DNA from: Rhodospirillaceae bacterium
Lineage (GTDB): Bacteria > Pseudomonadota > Alphaproteobacteria > SHVP01
Assembly (NCBI GenBank): GCA_002722055.1
Contig: PBKD01000015.1
Span: 62,001 to 126,000 of the forward strand
Direction: 5' to 3'
DNA length: 64,000 nt
Of the stretch, positions 46,574-54,628 are shown in pieces; the stretch's first letter is position 1, and each line of letters opens with the position of its first letter. The notes beneath the pieces are model-generated. The model was not told where the DNA came from, made no database searches, and was given only the letters and a program-made list of their open reading frames with translations. A program made the translations under genes and the position numbers.

Positions 46574-47353
46574 ATGAAAATTTCAGACAAAGATATTAGT
46601 AATTTTAATAAAAATGGCTTCCTTTTTTTTCCTGAACTTTTTTCAAAAAATGAGGTAAGCAAACTTAAATCAGCAGTTAACAGGGTAATAAAAATTCCTG
46701 GTGAAAATATTACACCTGAATTTAACAGTGACAAAGTACGTATGATTCATGGAGCTCATGATTATGATACGACTTTTTCTATATTATGTAAACATCCTAG
46801 GATAATTGAACCAGCTGAACAATTATTAGATGATAAAATTTATATCCATCAGTCTAGGCTTAATTTTAATTATGGTTTTGGCACAGGAGGTTTTTACTGG
46901 CATCAAGATTATGCGACTTGGAAAGAAATTGATGGTTTACCTGAAGCTAGAGCTTTAATGATAGCAATTTTTATAGATGAAGTTACTCCAGTAAACGGTC
47001 CTCTAATGTTTATCCCTGGTTCTCATTTATTTGGCGTTCTTGATGATTTTGAACCTATAAAAGACTCTACAGGAAATGTATTAATGAGATTGAGCTCACG
47101 AAAGCTATCAGAATTAACTGAAGAAAATGGTATTGAAATTGGGACAGGTCCAGCAGGTTCTGTATTAATAATGCATTGTAACTTAGTTCATGGTTCTACT
47201 GAAAATATATCTGCACAAAGTAGAACTCTATTTTATGCTAATGTAAATGCAATAAAAAATAAGCAAACAACATTTGCAAGAGAAAAATTCCATGCTGGTC
47301 GGAATTTTGATCCTATTAATTGTACTGAGGATTATTCTCTAGATATGATTTAA
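46574..47353 (+). CDS. Fe(II)/2-oxoglutarate dioxygenase, PhyH/EctD-like
   Basis: A 259-residue phytanoyl-CoA-dioxygenase-family enzyme. Iron ligands are His110 and Asp112 (FYWHQDYATW) and a distal His, probably His206 (LVHGSTEN); Arg217 (QSRTLFY) would bind 2-oxoglutarate. The stretch from WHQDYATW through EIDGLPEARAL and NGPLMFIPGSH resembles ectoine hydroxylase more than animal phytanoyl hydroxylases, but no ectoine genes are here. It overlaps the convergent methyltransferase by four bases. Substrate unknown; hydroxylation of a small polar compound is likely. Confidence 0.88.
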   Translation: MKISDKDISNFNKNGFLFFPELFSKNEVSKLKSAVNRVIKIPGENITPEFNSDKVRMIHGAHDYDTTFSILCKHPRIIEPAEQLLDDKIYIHQSRLNFNYGFGTGGFYWHQDYATWKEIDGLPEARALMIAIFIDEVTPVNGPLMFIPGSHLFGVLDDFEPIKDSTGNVLMRLSSRKLSELTEENGIEIGTGPAGSVLIMHCNLVHGSTENISAQSRTLFYANVNAIKNKQTTFAREKFHAGRNFDPINCTEDYSLDMI

Positions 47354-48501
47354 GTTAACTTTTTTTTTCCAACTAATATGTAATGCGCGTTAAGATTATC
47401 ATTTATTTCTTTGAAATCTTTATTTACCAATTCATCGGCATAATCATTAAAAGTAGATGATTTTGGCCAACCTGATTTATGAGCTAGATCTGCTAGATCA
47501 ATCGAACGCATTTTTGAAATAAATGGTTCAGCATTAAAATGAGTATCCCAATCGGGTATAATTCGGTCTACAGGTTTTAAATCTCTGAATGGCTTTCCTT
47601 CATTATGAATCATCATTCCATCATTTTTCAATATTCGATAACATTCTTTAAATATATTTTGAAGAGCTTTTAGAGAGGTTTCATGTAACGTCGCATGTGA
47701 AACCACTAAATCAAAAAAATTATTTTTAAAATTTGTTTTTTCTGCATTTTGTTGACTAAAGTGAACTTCAATTGCAAAAGATTCAGCTCTGCTGTGAGCA
47801 TAGCGAAGCATTGGAGCTGATAAATCAATTCCATAAACTTTTGCATCAGGAAAAGCTTTTGCCCAAGCCAAAGTTGATTGCCCAATTGCACAACCTATTT
47901 CTAGGATTCTTTTTGGTTTATAAAATTTGTTTTTTATTTTTACCCAATTAGATACAACTTCACCAAGGGATTCCATTTTGGGCCCAAATAATCCATTAAC
48001 ATTCAAATAAGTAGTTCTTTCATATTCTGCACCAGCGAATATATCATCTTTACATAATTCAGCAAAATAACCTCCTGGTTTAAGGTGGATATCTACATTA
48101 ATATATCTTGGTATTTCCATATTATTATTAAGTTTAATTGAACCTAATTTATTTTTTTTTGTAATTAGAGATTGTGATCTATTAATTAAATCAGGAAGTT
48201 GTTTTTCAACTGTAGGTCCTACAGCCTCACAAGTCCATTCGCGCCCAATTCTCCTAAGGCTACTCCAAATTTTACCTGAAGAGTTATCTAATAATGCTTT
48301 TCTTTGGTTGCTCACATCAATCAAATTTACTGAATTTTTTGATACTTTACCATTTGGAAATAAATTTTTAAACTTATTCACATATTCTGTATTTATTTTC
48401 CAAATGAATTCCTGAACAAATAGCTCACGAGAAAAATCATCATGATTTGGTATAGCCATCATTAAGTTAGTTGTCTGTTTACCAAGCTTATTTTTTTTCA
48501 T
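47350..48501 (-). CDS. SAM-dependent methyltransferase with a conserved N-terminal domain (paralogue 1)
   Basis: A 383-residue protein whose C-terminal half is a class I methyltransferase: RILEIGCAIGQST (198-210), VYGIDLSAPMLRYAHSRAES, then FFDLVVSHATLHETS and YRILKNDGMM. The first 190 residues form a domain I do not recognise, with IWSSLRRIGREWTCEAVG and INVDIHLKPGGYFAE. The same domain order is seen in the plus-strand protein at 58932-60026. The family has not, to my knowledge, been given a substrate. It is convergent with the dioxygenase and divergent from a glutathione transferase. Confidence 0.85.
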   Translation of the reverse strand: MKKNKLGKQTTNLMMAIPNHDDFSRELFVQEFIWKINTEYVNKFKNLFPNGKVSKNSVNLIDVSNQRKALLDNSSGKIWSSLRRIGREWTCEAVGPTVEKQLPDLINRSQSLITKKNKLGSIKLNNNMEIPRYINVDIHLKPGGYFAELCKDDIFAGAEYERTTYLNVNGLFGPKMESLGEVVSNWVKIKNKFYKPKRILEIGCAIGQSTLAWAKAFPDAKVYGIDLSAPMLRYAHSRAESFAIEVHFSQQNAEKTNFKNNFFDLVVSHATLHETSLKALQNIFKECYRILKNDGMMIHNEGKPFRDLKPVDRIIPDWDTHFNAEPFISKMRSIDLADLAHKSGWPKSSTFNDYADELVNKDFKEINDNLNAHYILVGKKKLT

Positions 48502-48578
48502 AACAAATCTTTCTATATATAAAATATAAAATATATATAATAATACAGAAAATTTATATTAAACTAAAAGGTATGAGT

Positions 48579-49202
48579 ATGATAGATTTTTATTGTGTTC
48601 CAACCTCAAATGGCCAAAAGATTGCTATACTTTTGTGCGAATTAGGCCTTGAGTTCAACTTAATAAAAGTAAATAGGTTAGCTGGAGAACCTCCAAGTGA
48701 TGATTATTTAAAAATAAATCCTATTGGAAAATACCCTTCAATAATTGATATTGATAGTAAAAATAAAAAGACTACTGTATTTGAAACTCAGGCAATAGCT
48801 CAATATCTAATTGAAAAAACACAATTATTATTACCTAAGAAAATTGAAGAACGAGTTAATTCACATATTTGGGCTAATGCAGTTAGCTCAGGTCTTACAC
48901 CATTATTAGGGAGTCAGTACTATGTTCAATTTAGATCAAAAACTAATCTTAATGAAATTAATGATTGGTTTTTATTAGAAATAAAAAGATATCTTCAAGC
49001 CTTTGACAAACGGTTAGAGACAAACAATTTTTTGGCAGGCGATAATATAAGTTATTGTGATGTAATGGCTTTCCCAATACTATTTGGCTCTGTAAAAAGA
49101 TTACCTGATGATTTTAATAATTATAATAATATTTCAAGATGGCTTAATTCATTAATTGGTCGCCCTTCGTTTAGGAGAGGCATAGAAATTGCTAAATTTT
49201 GA
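48579..49202 (+). CDS. Glutathione S-transferase
   Basis: A 207-residue transferase with MIDFYCVPTSNGQKIAILLC at its start, PIGKYPSIID and VFETQAIAQYLIEKT, and a C-terminal helical domain with GDNISYCDVMAFPIL. The ATG at 48579 is chosen over the ATG six bases earlier because AAAGG is then seven bases away, and because the paralogue at 6255 starts with the same MID segment. TSNG takes the place of TPNG. It overlaps the convergent reductase by 11 bases. Substrate unknown. Confidence 0.88.
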   Translation: MIDFYCVPTSNGQKIAILLCELGLEFNLIKVNRLAGEPPSDDYLKINPIGKYPSIIDIDSKNKKTTVFETQAIAQYLIEKTQLLLPKKIEERVNSHIWANAVSSGLTPLLGSQYYVQFRSKTNLNEINDWFLLEIKRYLQAFDKRLETNNFLAGDNISYCDVMAFPILFGSVKRLPDDFNNYNNISRWLNSLIGRPSFRRGIEIAKF

Positions 49203-50223
49203 CAAGCCTTTTACCTATATTTTCTCCTTTTAGCATTCCAATAAAAGCTTTTGGAGTATTTTCAATTCCATTAATTATATCTTCGTGATATTTAACCTTA
49301 CCATCATTTATCCAGTTTGATAAAGTTTCTATTCCAGAATCATATTCGTTAGTATAATCGTGAACTACAAACATTGGTTTTTCATATGGCCATGACCAAA
49401 ACTTCTTATTATCAGGAACAGTATTATACTCTGATATTATTCCAACTAATCTATATCTATATCCAGGATTATGAAGCCTTGCTATTGAATCCATTATTTC
49501 TCCTCCTACATTATCATAATGTACATCAACACCATTGGGACAAACTTTTTTTATTTCATTAAATATATTAATATTATTTTTTTTATAATTTATTCCAACA
49601 TCAAAACCTAATTCCTTTGTGATATATTCAACCTTTTTATCACTACCACATATTCCTACAACATAACTTCCATATTGTTTTGCGATTTGGCCAGCGAGTG
49701 AACCTCCTGCTCCAGCTGCAGCAGATATAACAACTGTATCATTTTTTTTTGGTTTTAGTTCTCTAGTCATACAAAAAAAAGCGGTTAATCCAGCTCTCCC
49801 TAAGATACTTGCATAAGCAGATATAGGTACATCAATTGATGATTTACATACAACTACACCAGCTGGATTATGTCTTTTATTTATCCATCCATTAGAAACT
49901 GGGTGAGATTGCCATCCAAGCATTCCCTCTACAATACTTCCTTCAGGGTATTTATCATTTTTTGATTGAATTACTTTACCAAGGTTTCCACCAGCCATTA
50001 CTTTTCCTATGTCTGTAATTGGTCCTTCATCTCTTGAAGCAGCGTTAGACTCATCAGATGGATTCATTAACATTCTAAGGAATGGGTCAACTGATAGATA
50101 TAATGTTTCGACTAAAAACTCATTATCTGTAAGTTCATTAACCTCAGATTCTTCAATTTTGAAATTTTCCTCAGTTGGCATTCCTGATGGATATGAAGAC
50201 AATATAATTTTTTTATTTTTCAT
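49192..50223 (-). CDS. NADP-dependent alkenal/enone reductase (MDR superfamily)
   Basis: This 343-residue zinc-free medium-chain reductase matches the leukotriene B4 dehydrogenase/CurA branch: SVDPFLRMLMN near residue 45, IGKVMAGGNLGKV, a VISAAAGAGGSLAGQIAKQYG nucleotide loop near 155-175 and YDNVGGEIMD. Such enzymes reduce alpha,beta-unsaturated aldehydes and ketones with NADPH. It is convergent with the transferase and divergent from the Nfu gene. With two glutathione transferases and glyoxalase I nearby it fits defence against reactive carbonyls. Confidence 0.9.
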   Translation of the reverse strand: MKNKKIILSSYPSGMPTEENFKIEESEVNELTDNEFLVETLYLSVDPFLRMLMNPSDESNAASRDEGPITDIGKVMAGGNLGKVIQSKNDKYPEGSIVEGMLGWQSHPVSNGWINKRHNPAGVVVCKSSIDVPISAYASILGRAGLTAFFCMTRELKPKKNDTVVISAAAGAGGSLAGQIAKQYGSYVVGICGSDKKVEYITKELGFDVGINYKKNNINIFNEIKKVCPNGVDVHYDNVGGEIMDSIARLHNPGYRYRLVGIISEYNTVPDNKKFWSWPYEKPMFVVHDYTNEYDSGIETLSNWINDGKVKYHEDIINGIENTPKAFIGMLKGENIGKRLVKI

Positions 50224-50341
50224 TTTTAACCCTTAAATATTGGCAAGTATTCAATTTTATTTAAAATATTATAGTTGTATATCATAAAAAGATGAATATA
50301 TAATATGATGTTAATTTTACAAATCAATGTTAGGCTATAAA

Positions 50342-50896
50342 ATGAATACTTTAAATGATGAAAATAATCCCTCTGAATTATTATTTGATACTAACTCAGA
50401 AATTTCTATAAAAGTAAAAGAAATTATTGATGAAAAAATTCAACCAATAGTAGGAAGAGATGGAGGGGAAGTTATTTTTCATGGATTAAAAGATAAACAA
50501 GTGGTAATTGAGTTCAAAGGTTCATCGTTTTCGTTAATGTCCGGTATTCAAAATATGATTACACATTTTATTCCTGAAATTGAAGGTATATTGAATTATT
50601 TAGATGCTATTCCCAAGCCAGGTCTAGATACTCCAAATGGAATAGAGGTCCAAAAGCTTTTAGATAATGAAATTAACCCAAGTGTAGCTATGCACGGTGG
50701 ACATATATCACTCATAGATGTCACTGATGATACCGTTTTTATTCGTCTTGAGGGTGGTTGCCAAGGCTGTGGTATGGCCGATGTAACACTCAAAGAGGGA
50801 ATAGAAGTCACAATAAAAAATGCTATTCCAGCAATAAAAAATGTTCTTGATACCACTGATCATGCTGAGGGGAAAAATCCTTATTTTCAGGGTTAA
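50342..50896 (+). CDS. Tandem Nfu-type Fe-S carrier, first domain lacking CxxC
   Basis: A 184-residue protein whose C-terminal domain (about 103-171) is a normal Nfu domain: INPSVAMHGGHISLIDVTDD and the cluster-binding Cys140-Gln-Gly-Cys143. The N-terminal domain (24-85) repeats the same pattern, IDEKIQPIVGRDGGEVIFHG and then GIQNMITHFIPEIEGI, but is about seven residues shorter where the CxxC loop should be. The ATG at 50342 has AGG eight bases upstream and is preferred to 50327. The active domain would receive or deliver a [4Fe-4S] cluster; the first domain may dock partners. Confidence 0.85.
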   Translation: MNTLNDENNPSELLFDTNSEISIKVKEIIDEKIQPIVGRDGGEVIFHGLKDKQVVIEFKGSSFSLMSGIQNMITHFIPEIEGILNYLDAIPKPGLDTPNGIEVQKLLDNEINPSVAMHGGHISLIDVTDDTVFIRLEGGCQGCGMADVTLKEGIEVTIKNAIPAIKNVLDTTDHAEGKNPYFQG

Positions 50897-52162
50897 TCAC
50901 TTACTGACAATATTTACTAGTTTTTTAATTGTTAATCCTTGAAAAATTATTGAAAATATTACAACACCGTATGTCATTGCTAATATTGGATCTCTTTCAG
51001 GTATATCAGGGATAGATAAAGCAAGAGCAACAGAAATTGCACCTTTCATTCCCCCCCAGGTTAATAATGGAATTGCACCTTTTGAAAAGTCTTTTTTAAG
51101 TTTTAGTAACGTTATGGGAATACTCACTGAAATAAACCTAGACAAAAGAACTATTGGAATAGCTAACAATCCAGCAACTATATTTATAGATGTTAATTCA
51201 ATTGCTAAAATTTCTAAACCGATCAAAAGAAATAAACCTGCATTGAGGATTTCATCAATGACTAACCAAAATATATTTACATGTTTCCTGGTTACATCAC
51301 TCATTCCAAGCTTTGTTCCATAATTTCCAATAATTATTCCAGCAATAACTACAGCAAGTGGCCCAGAAACGTGAATTTTAAGTGCTATCCAATAGGTTAT
51401 CATTACTAAAGATAAAGTTATCATTATCTCTAGAGCAAAGTCATCAGTTGTTTTTATAGCAAGGTAAGCAATATACCCAGAAGCAAGTCCAAGAATTATC
51501 CCCCCAATGGCTTCAATAATAAAAAATTCAGATATACTTAAAAAGTTAATTTCATTATTGCTAATTCCTAAACTAGCTAAGGCATAAGTAAGTATGACAC
51601 TAAATATAACTATTCCGACACCATCGTTAAATAAACTTTCTCCTGCTATTTTAATTTTTAGAGATTCAGGTACACTTTTAATTGATTTTAATAAACCTAA
51701 AACAGCAACGGGATCGGTAGGAGAAATTAAAGCCCCAAAAAGTAGTGCAAAAGGAAATGATAAATTTAAACCAATTAATTTTACAACATAGTAAATAATT
51801 AGCCCTGTTAAAAAAGTAGAAATTAAAACTCCGATAGTAGCTAAAGATAATATTGCATATTTTCTTTGTAAAAGTTGCTGGAGGTCAACATGTAATGCTC
51901 CAGCGAATAGTAAAAAGCATAATGCTCCTTTCATAACTAAATCATGAAAATCAATTTTTAAAAATGCAGATCTAGCTGATTTAGCGATATTAAGATCAGG
52001 AAAGATTATATCTACCAAAATAATAAAAATAGAGCATGTTAGAGCAACTACAACTAAACCTATACTCGAAGGTAATTTAAGAATTTTGTAGTTAATTAAT
52101 CCAAAGATAGATGCAAAAGTGACTATAACTGATGCAAGGAAAAAAAGGCCATTTTCATACAT
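50897..52162 (-). CDS. Sodium/proton antiporter, CPA1/NhaP type
   Basis: A 421-residue inner-membrane protein with about twelve hydrophobic segments. The CPA1 ion site is seen as SPTDPVAVLG (Thr149-Asp150-Pro151) and GESLFNDGVGIVIF with Asn179-Asp180. LTWGGMKGAISVALALSIP in the C-terminal half is another family landmark. It exchanges Na+ for H+ across the membrane, as expected in a marine cell. No regulatory C-terminal domain is present. It ends one base from the nfu stop on the opposite strand. Confidence 0.92.
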   Translation of the reverse strand: MYENGLFFLASVIVTFASIFGLINYKILKLPSSIGLVVVALTCSIFIILVDIIFPDLNIAKSARSAFLKIDFHDLVMKGALCFLLFAGALHVDLQQLLQRKYAILSLATIGVLISTFLTGLIIYYVVKLIGLNLSFPFALLFGALISPTDPVAVLGLLKSIKSVPESLKIKIAGESLFNDGVGIVIFSVILTYALASLGISNNEINFLSISEFFIIEAIGGIILGLASGYIAYLAIKTTDDFALEIMITLSLVMITYWIALKIHVSGPLAVVIAGIIIGNYGTKLGMSDVTRKHVNIFWLVIDEILNAGLFLLIGLEILAIELTSINIVAGLLAIPIVLLSRFISVSIPITLLKLKKDFSKGAIPLLTWGGMKGAISVALALSIPDIPERDPILAMTYGVVIFSIIFQGLTIKKLVNIVSK

Positions 52163-52247
52163 TTATAAATACAATAATTTTCAATTTGATAAAAACAATA
52201 TTATAATAATTATTATCCAAATAAATATAATTTGAAAAGGATTATTT

Positions 52248-52670
52248 ATGAAATTTTTGCATACAATGGTTAGAATTACAGATATTGATAAATCAATTGA
52301 TTTCTATTGTAATAAATTAGGTCTTAAAGAAGTCAGAAGAATTGAAAATAGCGAAGGAAGGTTTACGCTAATTTTTTTATCTATACCGGGAGATGAAAGA
52401 GGCACCCAAATAGAACTCACTTACAATTGGGATAAACAAGAATATGAATTAGGAAGAAATTTTGGTCATTTAGCTTTTAGTGTAGAAAATATTTATAGTT
52501 TTTGTCAAAAACTATTAGATGATGGTGTAACTATTAATAGACCACCAAGAGATGGAAGGATGGCTTTTATTCAATCACCTGATAAGATTTCGATAGAACT
52601 TTTGCAAAAAGGTAAAAATTTATCTCCTAAAGAGCCCTGGCTTTCAATGCCAAACGTTGGATCATGGTAA
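52248..52670 (+). CDS. gloA: Lactoylglutathione lyase (glyoxalase I)
   Basis: The 140-residue enzyme isomerises the methylglyoxal-glutathione hemithioacetal to lactoylglutathione. Metal ligands are visible at His5 (FLHTMVRI), Glu56 ([10 protein letters not shown]), His74 (FGHLAFSVE) and Glu117 (ISIELLQ), close to the E. coli numbering. An AAAGGA site precedes the ATG. It is a single gene, convergent with the nucleoside hydrolase. Together with the transferases nearby it uses glutathione for carbonyl detoxification. Confidence 0.94.
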   Translation: MKFLHTMVRITDIDKSIDFYCNKLGLKEVRRIENSEGRFTLIFLSIPGDERGTQIELTYNWDKQEYELGRNFGHLAFSVENIYSFCQKLLDDGVTINRPPRDGRMAFIQSPDKISIELLQKGKNLSPKEPWLSMPNVGSW

Positions 52671-52671
52671 A

Positions 52672-53616
52672 CTATTTTAATTTGCTAATTTGCCTTAAAA
52701 GCATATCAAAAAAACCATCTTTATTTACATCATATATCCAAAAACAATTTTTTGATTTATTAGTTACCTCCCAAAAGTCAACAGAGGTGCAACCTAAAGT
52801 TAATTCAGATTTTGTTTCAACAGAAACATTTACTTGTTTTCCAATAAATAATTCACTATCTAGCAAATATGCAATTGTACAAGGGTCGTGCAATGGTCCT
52901 CCATCTGATCCATATTTTTTTTCATCAAAGCGATTATAAAATTTCAGCATAGAAGCAACTAACTTTCCAGATTTATTCCCTAGTTTTTCAATTCTATTAG
53001 TAATTTCAGTATTAGTAATCACTTTGTGAGTTACATCTAAAGGCATTATAACTATTGGTTTTCCTGCATTGAGAACAATTTCAGCAGCGTGTGGATCAAC
53101 ATAAATATTAAATTCAGCAGAGGGTGTAGTATTGCCACCTTCTTTCATTGCGCCACCCATTATGACTATTTCAGAAATTTTATTTAAAATTTTTGGATTT
53201 TTTTTAATTGCTTGAGCTATATTAGTTAGAGGTCCGGTAGGGACTAATGTGATTGAGTCATCCTCTGATAGACTGAGAGTTTCAATAATAAAATCTACGG
53301 CATGTTGTTCTTCTAATGGTATTTTTGGATTAAAAATTGGAGCACCATCTATACCTTCAATTCCATGGACATATTCCGCCGTTATTAATTTTTTCTTAAT
53401 TGGTCTATCGCAACCTGCATAAATTTTGATATTTTCTATACCAGCTAATTCAGTGATAATTCTGGCATTTCTCTGGGTTTTTTCTAAAGGCACATTCCCT
53501 GCTACCGTTGTTATACCCAAAATATTTAATTTTTCAGGAGCTGAAAATGCTAATAATAGCATTATGGCATCATCTTGACCTGGGTCACAATCAATAATTA
53601 TATTTTTTCTTTTCAT
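52672..53616 (-). CDS. Ribonucleoside hydrolase (IunH/RihA-like)
   Basis: A 314-residue nucleoside N-ribohydrolase with the calcium-binding N-terminal motif DCDPGQDDAIML (9-20), NVPLEKTQRNA, LVPTGPLTNIA, the MGGAMKEGGNTTPSAEFNIYVDP block and a late GGPLHDPCTIAYLL where the His and Asp complete the site. It frees the base and ribose. The frame is open to 53676, but the ATG at 53616 gives the normal N terminus with GGAAAAG upstream. It overlaps the end of the ribokinase gene by 26 bases, so ribose release and phosphorylation are coupled. Confidence 0.92.
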   Translation of the reverse strand: MKRKNIIIDCDPGQDDAIMLLLAFSAPEKLNILGITTVAGNVPLEKTQRNARIITELAGIENIKIYAGCDRPIKKKLITAEYVHGIEGIDGAPIFNPKIPLEEQHAVDFIIETLSLSEDDSITLVPTGPLTNIAQAIKKNPKILNKISEIVIMGGAMKEGGNTTPSAEFNIYVDPHAAEIVLNAGKPIVIMPLDVTHKVITNTEITNRIEKLGNKSGKLVASMLKFYNRFDEKKYGSDGGPLHDPCTIAYLLDSELFIGKQVNVSVETKSELTLGCTSVDFWEVTNKSKNCFWIYDVNKDGFFDMLLRQISKLK

Positions 53617-54541
53617 TAATTCTTTTCCAAAATAGATTGATTTCTTTTTGCATAGGCATAGCTTGAGTTGTACCAATTTTTGTGACTGACATTGCAGCTA
53701 CTGCATTTGCATATTTACAAGCATCTAGTGTATTCATACCAAAATTAATTCCTGATGCTAATGCACCATTAAATGCATCTCCAGCTCCAGTAGTATCAAT
53801 TGTAACACCATAATTTTCAGCTTTTATATATGATATTTTGTCTTTAAAGAAATGTATTATACCTTTTTCACCATTTGTAATTATTACTTCTTTAACTCCA
53901 TAATTTAATAATACTTTACCAGCTTTTTTAATATCTTCTGCATTATTTATTTTGATATTTGATAATTCAGATGCTTCAATGATATTTGGAGTGATAATAT
54001 CGCACAAATGAAGAATTCTAATAGCCTCCATGTTAGCTGGAGCCGGGTTTAGAATTGTTATAATTTTTTTAATTTTAGCTATTTGCAAACAATATTTAAT
54101 TAAATCAATAGGTAATTCTAATTGTGTGAGAAAAATATTTGAATTTTCAATAGTTTTTTTAATTTTATCTATATTTTTTTTTGATATACTTGAAGATGCA
54201 CCTGGGTATACAATTATTGAGTTCTCTCCTTTACTATTTACAAAAATACCTGCTGAACCAGTTGGCAATGTATCTGAAATAAAAATAGAGTCTTTATTAA
54301 TTTTTTCTTTTTCTAATAGATTTAATGCTTCCTTTCCAAAAGAGTCGTTACCAATTTTTGATATTAAAGTTACTTTTGATCCGGTACGTTTAGCTGCAAT
54401 AGCTTGATTGGTTCCTTTTCCACCTAGTCCAGAATTAAAATTATTTCCAATTACTGTCTGTCCTGCTTTAGGAATAGATTTAGAAAAAAAAGTCAAATCT
54501 TTAACAAAAATCCCAAGAATAGTAATATATTTTTCTGCCAT
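53591..54541 (-). CDS. rbsK: Ribokinase (PfkB family)
   Basis: This 316-residue sugar kinase shows GGKGTNQAIAAKRTG (40-54), NPAPAN (165-170), the TNGEKG nucleotide loop and the catalytic DTTGAGDAFNGALA with Asp255. It phosphorylates ribose to ribose 5-phosphate, which here would come from the nucleoside hydrolase that follows on the same transcript. No ribose transporter genes are near, which supports nucleoside-derived ribose as its source. Confidence 0.93.
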   Translation of the reverse strand: MAEKYITILGIFVKDLTFFSKSIPKAGQTVIGNNFNSGLGGKGTNQAIAAKRTGSKVTLISKIGNDSFGKEALNLLEKEKINKDSIFISDTLPTGSAGIFVNSKGENSIIVYPGASSSISKKNIDKIKKTIENSNIFLTQLELPIDLIKYCLQIAKIKKIITILNPAPANMEAIRILHLCDIITPNIIEASELSNIKINNAEDIKKAGKVLLNYGVKEVIITNGEKGIIHFFKDKISYIKAENYGVTIDTTGAGDAFNGALASGINFGMNTLDACKYANAVAAMSVTKIGTTQAMPMQKEINLFWKRINEKKKYNY

Positions 54542-54628
54542 TTTTTATATTGGTATATTTAATTTTTATGATATTCTAAGTTAATTATTATATAATTGAA
54601 ACTTTTACTTTTATTTTAGGAAAATCTT

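Noticed and set aside
46574-47353. Ectoine hydroxylase (ectD)
   Set aside because: The motif region is EctD-like but no ectABC genes are nearby, so only the wider PhyH family is claimed.
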